From Bradyrhizobium sp. CB82 (GTDB lineage Bacteria > Pseudomonadota > Alphaproteobacteria > Rhizobiales > Xanthobacteraceae), in the NCBI RefSeq assembly GCF_029714405.1, contig NZ_CP121650.1:2237001-2301000 (forward strand): DNA of 64,000 bases, in the 5' to 3' direction. Below the pieces are notes generated by a model. It did not search any database. It was not told where the DNA came from and saw only the letters and a list, made by a program, of their open reading frames with translations. Below are positions 42,324-50,619 of the stretch, one piece after another. Positions within the stretch are counted from its first letter, which is position 1, and each line of letters starts with the position of its first letter. The position numbers and the translations under genes are program-made.

Positions 42324-43105
42324 GAACAATCTCGCCCGCCAGGATCGCCCTGATCGTCGCTTGCGCGCTGGTGCTGGTCTATCTGATCCTCCCGGTGCTG
42401 ATCATCGTGCCGATCTCGTTCTCCAGTGCGCGCTTCCTGACCTTCCCGCCGCCCTCGCTGTCGCTGCGCTGGTACCAGCAATATTTCTCAAATTCCGCCT
42501 GGATGCAGGCGACGCAGGTGACGCTGATCGTCGCGGCTTTCACCGTCGCGATCGCGACGCCGCTCGGCGTCGCCGCGGCTTACGCGATCAGCCAGTCGAA
42601 GCTGCGCGTCATGCGGATGATCCACATGGCGTTGCTCTTGCCACTCGTGGTGCCGATCATCATCACCGCAGTCGGCATCTTCTTCGTCTATGCCCGCGTC
42701 GGCCTGGTCGCAACGCTGCCGGGCCTCGTGCTCGCCAACGTGATGCTGGGCCTGCCTTACGTCGTCATCTCCGTGCTCGCGGGCCTGCAAAGCTTCGATC
42801 CCGCGCAGGAGATGGTCGCGCGCAGCCTCGGCATGAATCGCTTCCGCAGCTTCTTCGCGGTGACGCTGCCGCAGATCAAGTCCAGCGTGGTCGCGGGCGC
42901 GATCTTCGCCTTCATCTCGGCGATGGACGAGACCATCATCGCGTTGTTCATCTCCGGCGGCCAGTATCAGCCGCTGACCAAGCGCATGTTCACCGCACTC
43001 CGCGACGAGATCGACCCCACCATCGCCGCGATCTCGACGCTGATGACGGCGGCCTCGTTCATGCTGGTCCTGCTGGCGAGCGCCCGGCAGAAAAGGGCCG
43101 CGTGA
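42320..43105 (+). CDS. polyamine-type ABC transporter permease (PotC-like), second system
   Basis: A 261-residue permease beginning MRTISPARIALIVACALVLV, with six helices and the EAA loop MVARSLGMNRFRSFFAVTLP. The ATG overlaps the stop of the PotB-like gene (ATGA), a sign of translational coupling. It is the last gene of the operon that starts at 37148. The domain set PotA-HAD-PuuB-PotD-PotB-PotC combines uptake with enzymes that probably begin degradation of the imported compound. Confidence 0.88.
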   Translation: MRTISPARIALIVACALVLVYLILPVLIIVPISFSSARFLTFPPPSLSLRWYQQYFSNSAWMQATQVTLIVAAFTVAIATPLGVAAAYAISQSKLRVMRMIHMALLLPLVVPIIITAVGIFFVYARVGLVATLPGLVLANVMLGLPYVVISVLAGLQSFDPAQEMVARSLGMNRFRSFFAVTLPQIKSSVVAGAIFAFISAMDETIIALFISGGQYQPLTKRMFTALRDEIDPTIAAISTLMTAASFMLVLLASARQKRAA

Positions 43106-43533
43106 GGCCCCCTCGGGCGGCTCCAACTAAAATATCGAAAACAACCCCATGCAAAGGAGTTCTGACTTCCGGTGCGCGAAATTGCTGATTTTGCGAAATG
43201 ACTTGACACGTCGGGCAAATCAGGCAGATAAATCTATCATCGCGTAAGCGGAATCTTGCGATCAGTTGGAGCATCGTCGTTCGCGACCTCTAGCCGACGT
43301 CGCGCGCGGCACTCAGGCTCCATCCAGTCATGCTGCTGACGTAATCTCTGTCTTAGTCAGTAAGAACTTAGAACAATATGCGAGGACCACCCTGGTTCCC
43401 GCAACGGTTCCGTCGCCAGGATTGGCACGAATCCGCCGAATATTGGCGCAAGTTCGTGAACGCCTCCGCGTTCGCTTGACCATGTTTTGCGGCATCGGGG
43501 AACCGGAAGATCGAGAAAATCAAAGGAGTTATG
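43106..43533. other. intergenic region with a repeat-like promoter segment
   Basis: No gene was found. From about 43129 to 43245 (ATATCGAAAACAACCCCATG onward to GACACGTCGGGCAAATCAGG) the text resembles an intergenic sequence I know from other Bradyrhizobium genomes. TTGACA at 43203-43208 is followed after 17 bases by AGATAA, a plausible sigma-70 promoter for the RlpA-like gene, although about 300 bp upstream. Confidence 0.4.
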
Positions 43534-44019
43534 ATGGTGTTCCGCTCGAGCGCCGCAATTTGCGGCGCCCTGGTTGCGTTTGCCGTTTCTGTTACTCGAA
43601 GTGAAACGGGTGGAGTTCATTCAAGCGCCGTAGTCAATGCTGCCTGTGGTGATGCGATCGTTGGCGCAGCATCCATGTATAATCCGTTCAAGCCCGGCAA
43701 GGAGGAGGGCGGCCCGAACACAGCCTCCGGCGAGCGTTATGATCCCTCCGTCTGGGCGGCTGCCATCAAGATGAGTTTACGTCAGAAATTTGGTGGGGTC
43801 CAATTTGGCGCGAGGCCGAAGTATGCCCTCGTCGAGGCCGTGGGCAAGAAGGTCATCGTCAAGATCAACGACGTGGGACCACTAAAGCCTGGCCGCATCA
43901 TTGATCTCAATGAGCGGACGATGCGCCATTTCGATCCAAGCCTACAGTTCGGGGTAATTTCTGACGTAAGAGTTAGGCCGCTTGCCGGCGACTATTGGAT
44001 CCCCGGACCGGTTGGCTGA
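43534..44019 (+). CDS. RlpA-like double-psi beta-barrel protein, exported
   Basis: A 161-residue protein. An N-terminal hydrophobic stretch (AAICGALVAFAVSVTRS) acts as a signal peptide. The body has the RlpA/DPBB layout: GAASMYNPFKPGKEEGGPNT then ASGERYDPS, followed by VIVKINDVGPLKPGRIIDLN and ERTMRHFD, with the conserved Asp residues. RlpA proteins are septal lytic transglycosylases, but many small homologues lack the SPOR domain, as here, and may only bind glycan. AAAGGAG favours ATG 43534 over the adjacent ATG at 43531. Confidence 0.72.
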   Translation: MVFRSSAAICGALVAFAVSVTRSETGGVHSSAVVNAACGDAIVGAASMYNPFKPGKEEGGPNTASGERYDPSVWAAAIKMSLRQKFGGVQFGARPKYALVEAVGKKVIVKINDVGPLKPGRIIDLNERTMRHFDPSLQFGVISDVRVRPLAGDYWIPGPVG

Positions 44020-44020
44020 G

Positions 44021-44110
44021 CGTCGCCACTTCGATGATGTCGCGCTTGGTGCGCTCGGGGTCGTTAGCGCGCTTGCGGGCAGGGGCATGTGCTTCAGCAT
44101 CACTGTTTCT
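44021..44110 (-). pseudogene. N-terminal stub of a TetR-family regulator
   Basis: The minus strand encodes DAEAHAPARKRANDPERTKR followed by DIIEVAT, the standard N-terminal basic arm and first helix of TetR repressors, then loses homology after about 28 residues (LSQPVRGSNSRRQAA, stop at 43973). Nothing of the helix-turn-helix or ligand domain remains. The break coincides with the 3' end of the RlpA-like gene, suggesting a deletion joined them. Confidence 0.5.
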
Positions 44111-44533
44111 CCCTGCGTTTCTATGGATCACCTCGAAGGTGAAGGCAAATTTCGCAACTTCGGGCGGGGCTTCGATGCGGCCGTTCCATATTGTTCGCCT
44201 CAACGAGGGCGAGCGCTTCCGCGTGTGGACGGAGCTTGAGGGTCGATCCACCCCGACCAACGTCGATAAGAAGACTATCATGAAGGCGGGCTAAGTGCGT
44301 AGCGCGCATGGAGCGAAGCGGAATGCGGGGTCTTGCAACGCGGCCCCGCATTCCGCTTCGCTCCATGCGGACTACGGCAAGCAACAAGAAGCGCAAAAAA
44401 AGTATCTGGAATTCGGTGACGACACCAGCGTGCGCGAAGAGAACCGCGCCCGCCTCGATCTCCACACGCCTGCGAACGTCGCGCCCGCGACGCCGCGGCT
44501 ATCGCGGGATAGAGCGCGTTTACCTGGTTCATA
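44111..44533. other. intergenic, mostly without recognised genes
   Basis: Apart from the perfect 25-bp hairpin at 44306-44368 no conserved coding sequence was recognised on either strand. Short open frames with odd composition are present but none looks like a known family. Confidence 0.4.
44306..44368. repeat. perfect 25-bp inverted repeat (hairpin element)
   Basis: GCATGGAGCGAAGCGGAATG followed by CGGGG (44306-44330) is the exact reverse complement of 44344-44368, with a 13-base loop. The motif style (GGAGCGAAGCGGAAT... ATTCCGCTTCGCTCC) matches dispersed hairpin repeats of Bradyrhizobium. It may be a terminator or a REP-type element. Confidence 0.7.
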
Positions 44534-44740
44534 TTAACCGCCCCAACGACAGTAGGGGGCGCACCGATAGCTTCCGCCGTGCCAATGGCCCCAGTGCCAG
44601 CGCACCTGGACCACGGCACGCTCCTCCACCATCGGCTTGGCGCTCGTAGATAAAGGAGTGATCGGGGCAGCCCTTGCAGGTGCGCCGAGCGATATTGCGC
44701 CAATCACGAGAAGCGCTGCGGGAATCCTGGTCATCGACAT
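44534..44740 (-). CDS. small exported protein, His/Trp/Cys-rich C-terminus
   Basis: A 68-residue protein starting MSMTRIPAALLVIGAISLGA, with a Sec signal cleaved near PARA|AP and a mature part ending RWHWGHWHGGSYRCAPYCRW. Such short exported proteins with aromatic, His and Cys-rich tails are frequent in Bradyrhizobium and have no assigned function. Metal binding by the HWGHWH and two Cys residues is possible. The ATG at 44740 is chosen over an upstream ATG at 44800, which would precede the signal peptide by 20 residues. Confidence 0.55.
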   Translation of the reverse strand: MSMTRIPAALLVIGAISLGAPARAAPITPLSTSAKPMVEERAVVQVRWHWGHWHGGSYRCAPYCRWGG

Positions 44741-45044
44741 GACGTTGCTCCAATGCAACTTCCGACCACGATCAACTTTGATGACCGCAATTCGTTGCAC
44801 GGCGATTTTCTGACGGTTCGCGTCACGAGCGGAACTGCTTCGACTGATTGCGAAATTTCCGCGCGGTGCCAGAAACTGACATCTGCCTTATGAGTGCTGG
44901 TCCTGGTCCGCTCGCCTGGGCCTCAGGGCCGGCCACTTGGCCGCCAGCGCCGCGCAATTAGATTGATTTATCTCAAGACGGTCTCCGGAACGCGGGCGCA
45001 ACCTTCGGAAGGTGACGATACGTCAGGACAATCGGAGGTGAAGC

Positions 45045-45473
45045 ATGTACCGGCATATTCTCATTCCGACAGATGGGTCGGAGCTGGCGGAGCATGGGAT
45101 GGCGCATGGCTTGGCGCTGGCGAAATCCCTTGGGGCCAAGGTGTCCGTCATCTTCGTCGTGGAACCGTTCTCAGAATTGACAGGGCGGTTCCTTGAAGCC
45201 GTCGCGACATATGCCGAGGTGCGCAAGGAGCAGGCCAGGAGCGTGTTGGAGCGCGCGGCAAATGCGGCCAGGACGGCTGGTGTTTCCTGCGAGACGATCC
45301 AAGTGGAAAGTGGGCATCCGCACCAGGCCATCATCGAAGCAGCCGAGGACAAGGGCTGCGATCTCATTGTCATGTCATCGCACGGGCGCAGCGGACTTTC
45401 CATGCTCCTCATCGGCAGCGTGACAAACAAGGTGCTGACGCAGGCGAAAACCCCCGTGCTGGTTTGTCAGTGA
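45045..45473 (+). CDS. universal stress protein (UspA family)
   Basis: A 142-residue single-domain Usp protein. It starts MYRHILIPTDGSELAEHGMA and carries the ATP-binding motif G-2x-G-9x-GS in SSHGRSGLSMLLIGSVTNKV, so it belongs to the nucleotide-binding branch. Usp proteins accumulate in stationary phase or oxygen limitation. GGAGG lies just before the ATG. It stands alone. Confidence 0.9.
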   Translation: MYRHILIPTDGSELAEHGMAHGLALAKSLGAKVSVIFVVEPFSELTGRFLEAVATYAEVRKEQARSVLERAANAARTAGVSCETIQVESGHPHQAIIEAAEDKGCDLIVMSSHGRSGLSMLLIGSVTNKVLTQAKTPVLVCQ

Positions 45474-45675
45474 GTGTGCAGACCACTCGGTGGGATAGAT
45501 CAATGCGCCGGGAGATGGAGGGAGTGTCCGGTGGGTGCCAAAGGCGCCCGCCGTAGTCACCGTTGCGGCGCCCGGCGAGCACGTTCATTAATGCGGGTCA
45601 AAAGTGTTTTAAGAGACCGGCCGCGTCTCCGGAAACATATCAACAATCTTGTTGGTCATGCCGTTCGCGCGCCCG

Positions 45676-46512
45676 TCAGAACTGGATCTCGGGCGGAATG
45701 TCTTCCGCATTGAGGCCGACAGTTTCAAAAGCCTTGAGCATCCACTCGCGGGTCTGACCCAGCGCGCGGTTGTAATCGGCCCAGGCGCTGAGGAAGTCCT
45801 TGTAGCGGCGATCGCCATCGGCACGGATGCCGAGATTGGTTGGCAGCGTGAGCAGCGGCCGTGGCACCGCGAGTTCGCCGAGCGTCGGGTTCTTCTTCAA
45901 CGTGGCGACCGAAAGCACGGCGAGCGATATGTTGCAGTCTGCCCGTCCAGTGGACACGGCGAGGATCGCCTCGTTGCGTTCCTTGAAGCCGAGGATCGTC
46001 GCCTTCGGGCAATAGCGGCGCGCGATGGTCTCATGCGTGGAGCCGATGTCGACGGCGATCTTGACCTCGGGCTTGTTGATCTCCGCCCAGGTCTGCGGCT
46101 TGGCAAAACCCTTCTTGGTGATGACGGTGAAGGAGTGCACGAGGATGGGCGAGGAGAAGTCGATGACCAGCGCGCGCTCGGGCGTCGGGTTCACGGCAAA
46201 GGCGAGGTCGATCTTCTCGGCCTGGAGGTCGAGGATCTGGTTGCCCCAGGTCGATTCCAGCGTCTCGACCTTGGCGCCGAGCTTGCCGGCGATGTCGTTC
46301 GCCATGTCGATACAGGCGCCCGACCACTGATTGGTGGCGAGGTCCTTGTGGAAATAGGGATCCTGGCCGGCGATGACCGCGATCCTGAGCACGCCGCTCT
46401 TCTTGATCCGGTCGAGGGTGGAGCTTGGTGCGATGTCAGCCTTGGCCGGGCCGGCTGCGGCCATCGCAGCGCCGGCGAAGGCAACGGTGGTGAGTGCGTC
46501 CCTGCGATTCAT
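45676..46512 (-). CDS. amino-acid-type ABC transporter substrate-binding protein
   Basis: A 278-residue family 3 binding protein. The leader MNRRDALTTVAFAGAAMAAA has a twin-arginine-like start; the mature part shows SGVLRIAVIAGQDPYFHKD, QWSGACIDMANDIAGKLGAK and EKIDLAFAVNPTPERALVID FSSP-type motifs of polar amino acid receptors. No permease or ATPase is adjacent. It is divergent from the dehydrogenase gene at 46614, sharing a 101-bp promoter region, so it likely supplies the substrate of that cluster. Confidence 0.85.
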   Translation of the reverse strand: MNRRDALTTVAFAGAAMAAAGPAKADIAPSSTLDRIKKSGVLRIAVIAGQDPYFHKDLATNQWSGACIDMANDIAGKLGAKVETLESTWGNQILDLQAEKIDLAFAVNPTPERALVIDFSSPILVHSFTVITKKGFAKPQTWAEINKPEVKIAVDIGSTHETIARRYCPKATILGFKERNEAILAVSTGRADCNISLAVLSVATLKKNPTLGELAVPRPLLTLPTNLGIRADGDRRYKDFLSAWADYNRALGQTREWMLKAFETVGLNAEDIPPEIQF

Positions 46513-46556
46513 GGCAGTTACTCCTGAACATCCAACCCCGGCTTCTGGACTATTTC

Positions 46557-46579
46557 TGTATTCAGCTTAAAATGCAATA
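46557..46579. promoter_or_regulatory. inverted repeat in a divergent promoter region
   Basis: GTATT-N13-AATAC lies between the divergent binding-protein and dehydrogenase genes. The arms are short, so this is a weak operator candidate, possibly for the GntR protein encoded at 51382. Confidence 0.25.
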
Positions 46580-46613
46580 CGGTATTTCCGGCCTGGAAAG
46601 GAAAGATCAGTCT

Positions 46614-47531
46614 ATGCGTGCCCTGTTCGTCGATGCCAACGACACGCTTGCCGCCGTCACCGAAAAGCTGCTGCGCAAGGACAGCCTCCCCGTCGGCATC
46701 AACCGCGACCCAGCGATATCGCCCGACGACCTGCCGCGCCTCCTGGACGGTGCTGAGATCATGATCGTCGATCACACCGCCGTACCGACCGCGGTTGCCG
46801 CAAGGTGTGCGGCTCTGAAGCACGTCGTCTTCCTCGGCACCGGCGCGCGCAGCTACATGAATCCGGACGAGCTTGTCCAGCAAGGCATCGCCGTGCACAC
46901 CATCAAGGGCTATGGCGACACCGCGGTTGCCGAATGCGCGATCGCACTGATGTGGGCTTCTGCCAAAAATTTTGGCGAGATGGATCGCGGCATGCGCGAG
47001 GGCAACTGGCTGCGCCGCGACGCCGTCCAGCTCACCGGCAAGACGCTCGGCCTGATCGGCTTTGGCGGCATCGCCGCGGAAGCCGCGCGCATGGCGCTGG
47101 GCTGCGGCATGAAGGTGATCGCCTGGAACAGGACGCCGAAGATGCATCCGGGCGTCGAGTTCGTTGCGCTGGAAAAGCTGCTGGCGGAGAGCCACGTCGT
47201 CTCGCTGCATCTCTTGCTCAACGACGAGACCAGGAACTTCCTCTCCCGCGAGCGCATTGCGATGATGCGTCCCGGCAGCATCCTGATCAACACCGCGCGC
47301 GGTGCCGTTGTCGATGAAGACGCCATGATCGAGGCGCTGCGCTCGGGCCATATCGGCCATGCCGGTCTCGACGTCTTCACCGTCGAGCCGCTGCCGGCAG
47401 GTCACCCGCTGACCAAGCTGCCGAACGTGACGCTGTCGGCGCATTCGGCATTCCGCACGCCGGAGGCGAGCGACAACCTGATCGGTGCGGCGCTGGATCA
47501 TTGCCGCCGCATCATCGCGACCGGCCGGTAG
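46614..47531 (+). CDS. D-isomer specific 2-hydroxyacid dehydrogenase
   Basis: A 305-residue NAD(P)-dependent dehydrogenase of the SerA/hydroxypyruvate reductase superfamily. The cofactor motif is TLGLIGFGGIAAEAARMALG; catalytic Arg is in LINTARGAVVDEDAMIEAL, Glu in VFTVEPLP and His in VTLSAHSAFRT. It interconverts a 2-oxoacid and a D-2-hydroxyacid. It starts at ATG 46614 behind GGAAAG; upstream codons to 46494 overlap the divergent gene's start. First gene of the plus-strand cluster with ThDP enzyme, DAO, racemase and GntR. Confidence 0.85.
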   Translation: MRALFVDANDTLAAVTEKLLRKDSLPVGINRDPAISPDDLPRLLDGAEIMIVDHTAVPTAVAARCAALKHVVFLGTGARSYMNPDELVQQGIAVHTIKGYGDTAVAECAIALMWASAKNFGEMDRGMREGNWLRRDAVQLTGKTLGLIGFGGIAAEAARMALGCGMKVIAWNRTPKMHPGVEFVALEKLLAESHVVSLHLLLNDETRNFLSRERIAMMRPGSILINTARGAVVDEDAMIEALRSGHIGHAGLDVFTVEPLPAGHPLTKLPNVTLSAHSAFRTPEASDNLIGAALDHCRRIIATGR

Positions 47532-47680
47532 TTGCAAACAGCGGGGGCGGGCATGATGTCGGCGCAGGGATACGCAAAGCCTTTCGATCTTGCGCGCTCT
47601 GGCAGCCTGTCCTACGCCACCTCAGCAAACTGGCGCGAAGATGCTTCGAGCGCATCGCCAAAGCCTTTTAGGGAGCCGTC

Positions 47681-49345
47681 ATGACCATTCGTAACGTCCG
47701 CACCGGGGGCCAGATCCTGATCGACCAGCTGGTCGCGCAAGGCGTCGAGCGCGTCACCTGCGTGCCGGGCGAGAGCTATCTCGCAGCGCTCGATGCGCTG
47801 CATGACAGCCCGATCGACGTGATGATTTGCCGCGCCGAAGGCGGCGCTGCGATGATGGCGGAAGCCTATGGCAAGCTGACGGGCCGCCCCGGCATCTGCT
47901 TCGTCACCCGCGGCCCCGGCGCGACCAATGCCAGCCACGGTGTCCACATCGCGATGCAGGATTCCACCCCGATGATCCTGTTTGTCGGCCAGGTCGATAC
48001 CGGCATGCGCGAGCGCGAGGCGTTCCAGGAGCTCGACTACAAGGCGGTGTTCGGCACCATGGCGAAGTGGGCGGTCGAGATCGATCGTCCCGATCGCATT
48101 CCCGAGCTGGTTGCGCGCGCGTTCCGCGTCGCGATGCAGGGCCGTCCCGGCCCTGTCGTGATCGCACTGCCGGAGAACATGCTGACCGAGACGGCTGCGG
48201 TTGCCGATGCGCCGCGCGTCGAGCCCGCCGTGAGCTGGCCGGCGCCCGCCGATCTCGAACGGCTGGCTGCGATGCTTGCTGGCGCAAAGGCGCCGCTCGT
48301 CGTGCTCGGTGGTTCCGGCTGGACCGCGGAGGCGGCCAAGGGCATCGCGCGCTTCGCCGAGCGGTTCGATCTGCCGGTCGCGACCTCGTTCCGCCGGGCG
48401 TCGCTGATTGACGCCGATCATTCGCACTATGCCGGCGATCTCGGCATCGGGCCGAGCCCGAGCCTGAAGGCGCGCATCACCGGCGCCGATGTCATCCTGC
48501 TGATCGGCGGCCGGATGTCGGAGATGCCATCCTCGTCCTATTCGCTGCTCGACATTCCCGTGCCGAACCAGAAGCTGATCCATGTTCATCCGGGCTCGGA
48601 GGAGCTTGGTCGCGTCTATCAGCCCACGCTGGCGATCCAGGCGCCTCCGGTGGCCTTCGCGGCGGCCGTCGAGGCGCTGAAGCCTGCGGCGCAGCCGGCC
48701 TGGAAGGGCGAGGCGGCCAAGGCGCATGCCGATTATCTCGCCTGGACGGAGAAGGCGCGCGAGCTGCCGGGGACGTTCCAGTACGGCCAGGTCATGACGT
48801 GGCTGCGTGATCGCCTGCCGAAGGACGCCATCGTCTGCAACGGCGCCGGCAACTATGCCGGTTGGCTGCATCGCCATCACCGCTTCCACGCCTTTGCCGC
48901 GCAGCTTGCGCCGACCTCGGGCTCGATGGGCTATGGCGTGCCGGCGGGCGTGCTTGCAAAAAGGCAGTATCCAGATCGCGTCGTCGTCGCGTTTGCCGGT
49001 GACGGCTGCTTCCTGATGAACGGCCAGGAGTTCGCGACCGCCGTGCAGTATGACGCGGCCCTGATCGTCGTGGTGATCGACAACGCACAATATGGCACCA
49101 TCCGCATGCACCAGGAGCGCGACTATCCCGGCCGTGTGGTCGGCACGCAGCTCAAGAATCCGGACTTTGCGATGTACGCAAAAGCGTTCGGCGGCCATGG
49201 CGAGCGGGTCGAGCGCACGGAAGAGTTTGCGCCGGCCTTCGAGCGCGCGCTGGCCTCCGGCAAGCCGTCGATCCTGCATTGCCTTATTGATCCTCGTGCG
49301 ATGTCCGTCGGCAAGGATTTTGTGACGCAGGAGAAGGCCCGCTGA
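47681..49345 (+). CDS. ThDP-dependent enzyme, acetolactate synthase/decarboxylase-like
   Basis: A 554-residue three-domain ThDP enzyme. The cofactor-activating glutamate is Glu53 in CRAEGGAAMMAEAYGKLTGR; the ThDP/Mg motif is FAGDGCFLMNGQEFATAVQY then VIDNAQYGTIR. It resembles catabolic acetolactate-synthase-like proteins of unknown specificity; the FAD-dependent AHAS loop is not obvious. No small regulatory subunit gene follows, so it is not the biosynthetic IlvB. Decarboxylation of, or carboligation with, the 2-oxoacid made by the next enzyme is the best guess. Confidence 0.85.
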   Translation: MTIRNVRTGGQILIDQLVAQGVERVTCVPGESYLAALDALHDSPIDVMICRAEGGAAMMAEAYGKLTGRPGICFVTRGPGATNASHGVHIAMQDSTPMILFVGQVDTGMREREAFQELDYKAVFGTMAKWAVEIDRPDRIPELVARAFRVAMQGRPGPVVIALPENMLTETAAVADAPRVEPAVSWPAPADLERLAAMLAGAKAPLVVLGGSGWTAEAAKGIARFAERFDLPVATSFRRASLIDADHSHYAGDLGIGPSPSLKARITGADVILLIGGRMSEMPSSSYSLLDIPVPNQKLIHVHPGSEELGRVYQPTLAIQAPPVAFAAAVEALKPAAQPAWKGEAAKAHADYLAWTEKARELPGTFQYGQVMTWLRDRLPKDAIVCNGAGNYAGWLHRHHRFHAFAAQLAPTSGSMGYGVPAGVLAKRQYPDRVVVAFAGDGCFLMNGQEFATAVQYDAALIVVVIDNAQYGTIRMHQERDYPGRVVGTQLKNPDFAMYAKAFGGHGERVERTEEFAPAFERALASGKPSILHCLIDPRAMSVGKDFVTQEKAR

Positions 49346-50610
49346 TGTCGCAAGCTCGCCACGTTGCCATCATCGGCGCCGGCGCGGTCGGCGTGATCAG
49401 CGCCATCGAGGCGCTGCGCGAGGGCCACCGCGTCACGCTGATCGATCCCGGCGAGCCCGGTGGCGAGCAGGCGGCGAGCTACGGCAATGCCGGCTGGCTG
49501 TCGTCGCATTCGGTGATCCCGCCGGCCGAGCCCGGCGTCTGGAAGAAAGTGCCGGGCTATCTGATGGACCCGCTCGGGCCGCTCGCGATCCGCTGGTCTT
49601 ACTTGCCGAAGGCCTTGCCGTGGCTGATCAAATATCTGCTGTCGGGCTGGACGGAAGCGCGTGTTGAAAAGACGGCCGTAGCGCTGCGCGCGCTCCTCAA
49701 GGACGCGCCGCTGCTGCACAGGAAGCTCGCGGAGGAGGCCGGTGTCCCCGAGCTGATCGAACGCAACGGCGTGATGCACGTGTTCCCATCGCGGGGGAAT
49801 TTCGACGGCGATCTCGGCTGGCGCATCCGCAAGCGCGTCGGCGTCGACTGGCTGGAGCTTTCTGCGGATGAGATGCGCCAGCGCGAGCCTGATCTTGATC
49901 CGCGCTACACCTTTGGTGTCGTGGTCGAGGAGGCCGGGCGGTGTCGCGATCCCGGCGCCTATGTCGCGGCTCTCGCCAACCATGCGCTCGCCAGCGGCGC
50001 AAAATTGGTGCGCGCCAAGGTGACGGGCTTCAGGCTCAACGGCGACAAGCTCGTTGCTGTTCTCACTGAAGCCGGTGAGATCGCCTGCGATGCCGCGGTG
50101 GTCGCCGCCGGTGCGCGCTCAAGGCTGCTCACCGCATCCGTCGGCGATCCGCTGCCGCTCGAGACCGAGCGCGGCTATCATGTCATGATCGAGCATCCGG
50201 AAGTAGGGCCGCGCAGCTCGATGATGGTGTCCGACGCCAAAATGGTCGTGAATTGGACCAACAAGGGCCTGCGCGCCGCCGGCACGGTCGAGATCGCGGG
50301 ACTCGATGCTGAGCCGAACTGGAAGCGCGCCGAGATCTTGCGCGACAATCTCCTCGGCATGTTTCCGAAACTGCCGAAAGACATTCCGGCCTCACGCATC
50401 AAGATGTGGTTCGGCCATCGCCCGAGCATGCCGGACGGCCGTCCCTGCATCGGCTATGCCCGCGCCTCGCGCGATATCGTCTATGCGTTCGGCCATGGCC
50501 ATATTGGTCTCGTCAGCTCCGCCCGCACCGGCCGCCTCGTCGCGCAGCTCGTCAGCGGCAAGAAGCCGCAGATTCCGCTTGAACCGTTCTCACCCACTCG
50601 TTTCCTCTGA
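49345..50610 (+). CDS. FAD-dependent D-amino acid dehydrogenase (DadA-like)
   Basis: A 421-residue DAO-family flavoprotein: AIIGAGAVGVISAIEALREG, ASYGNAGWLSSHSVIPPAEP and AFGHGHIGLVSSARTGRLVA. It is clearly related to the dehydrogenase at 8600-9844 but belongs to a different cluster. It should oxidise a D-amino acid to the 2-oxoacid, donating electrons to the respiratory chain. Its ATG shares one base with the ThDP-enzyme stop (TGATG), so the two are tightly coupled. Confidence 0.86.
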   Translation: MSQARHVAIIGAGAVGVISAIEALREGHRVTLIDPGEPGGEQAASYGNAGWLSSHSVIPPAEPGVWKKVPGYLMDPLGPLAIRWSYLPKALPWLIKYLLSGWTEARVEKTAVALRALLKDAPLLHRKLAEEAGVPELIERNGVMHVFPSRGNFDGDLGWRIRKRVGVDWLELSADEMRQREPDLDPRYTFGVVVEEAGRCRDPGAYVAALANHALASGAKLVRAKVTGFRLNGDKLVAVLTEAGEIACDAAVVAAGARSRLLTASVGDPLPLETERGYHVMIEHPEVGPRSSMMVSDAKMVVNWTNKGLRAAGTVEIAGLDAEPNWKRAEILRDNLLGMFPKLPKDIPASRIKMWFGHRPSMPDGRPCIGYARASRDIVYAFGHGHIGLVSSARTGRLVAQLVSGKKPQIPLEPFSPTRFL

Positions 50611-50619
50611 GATCGCATC

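Noticed and set aside
47612..49279. A 555-codon minus-strand frame opposite the ThDP enzyme
   Set aside because: Antisense of a well-defined ThDP enzyme; composition is that of a complementary-strand artefact.
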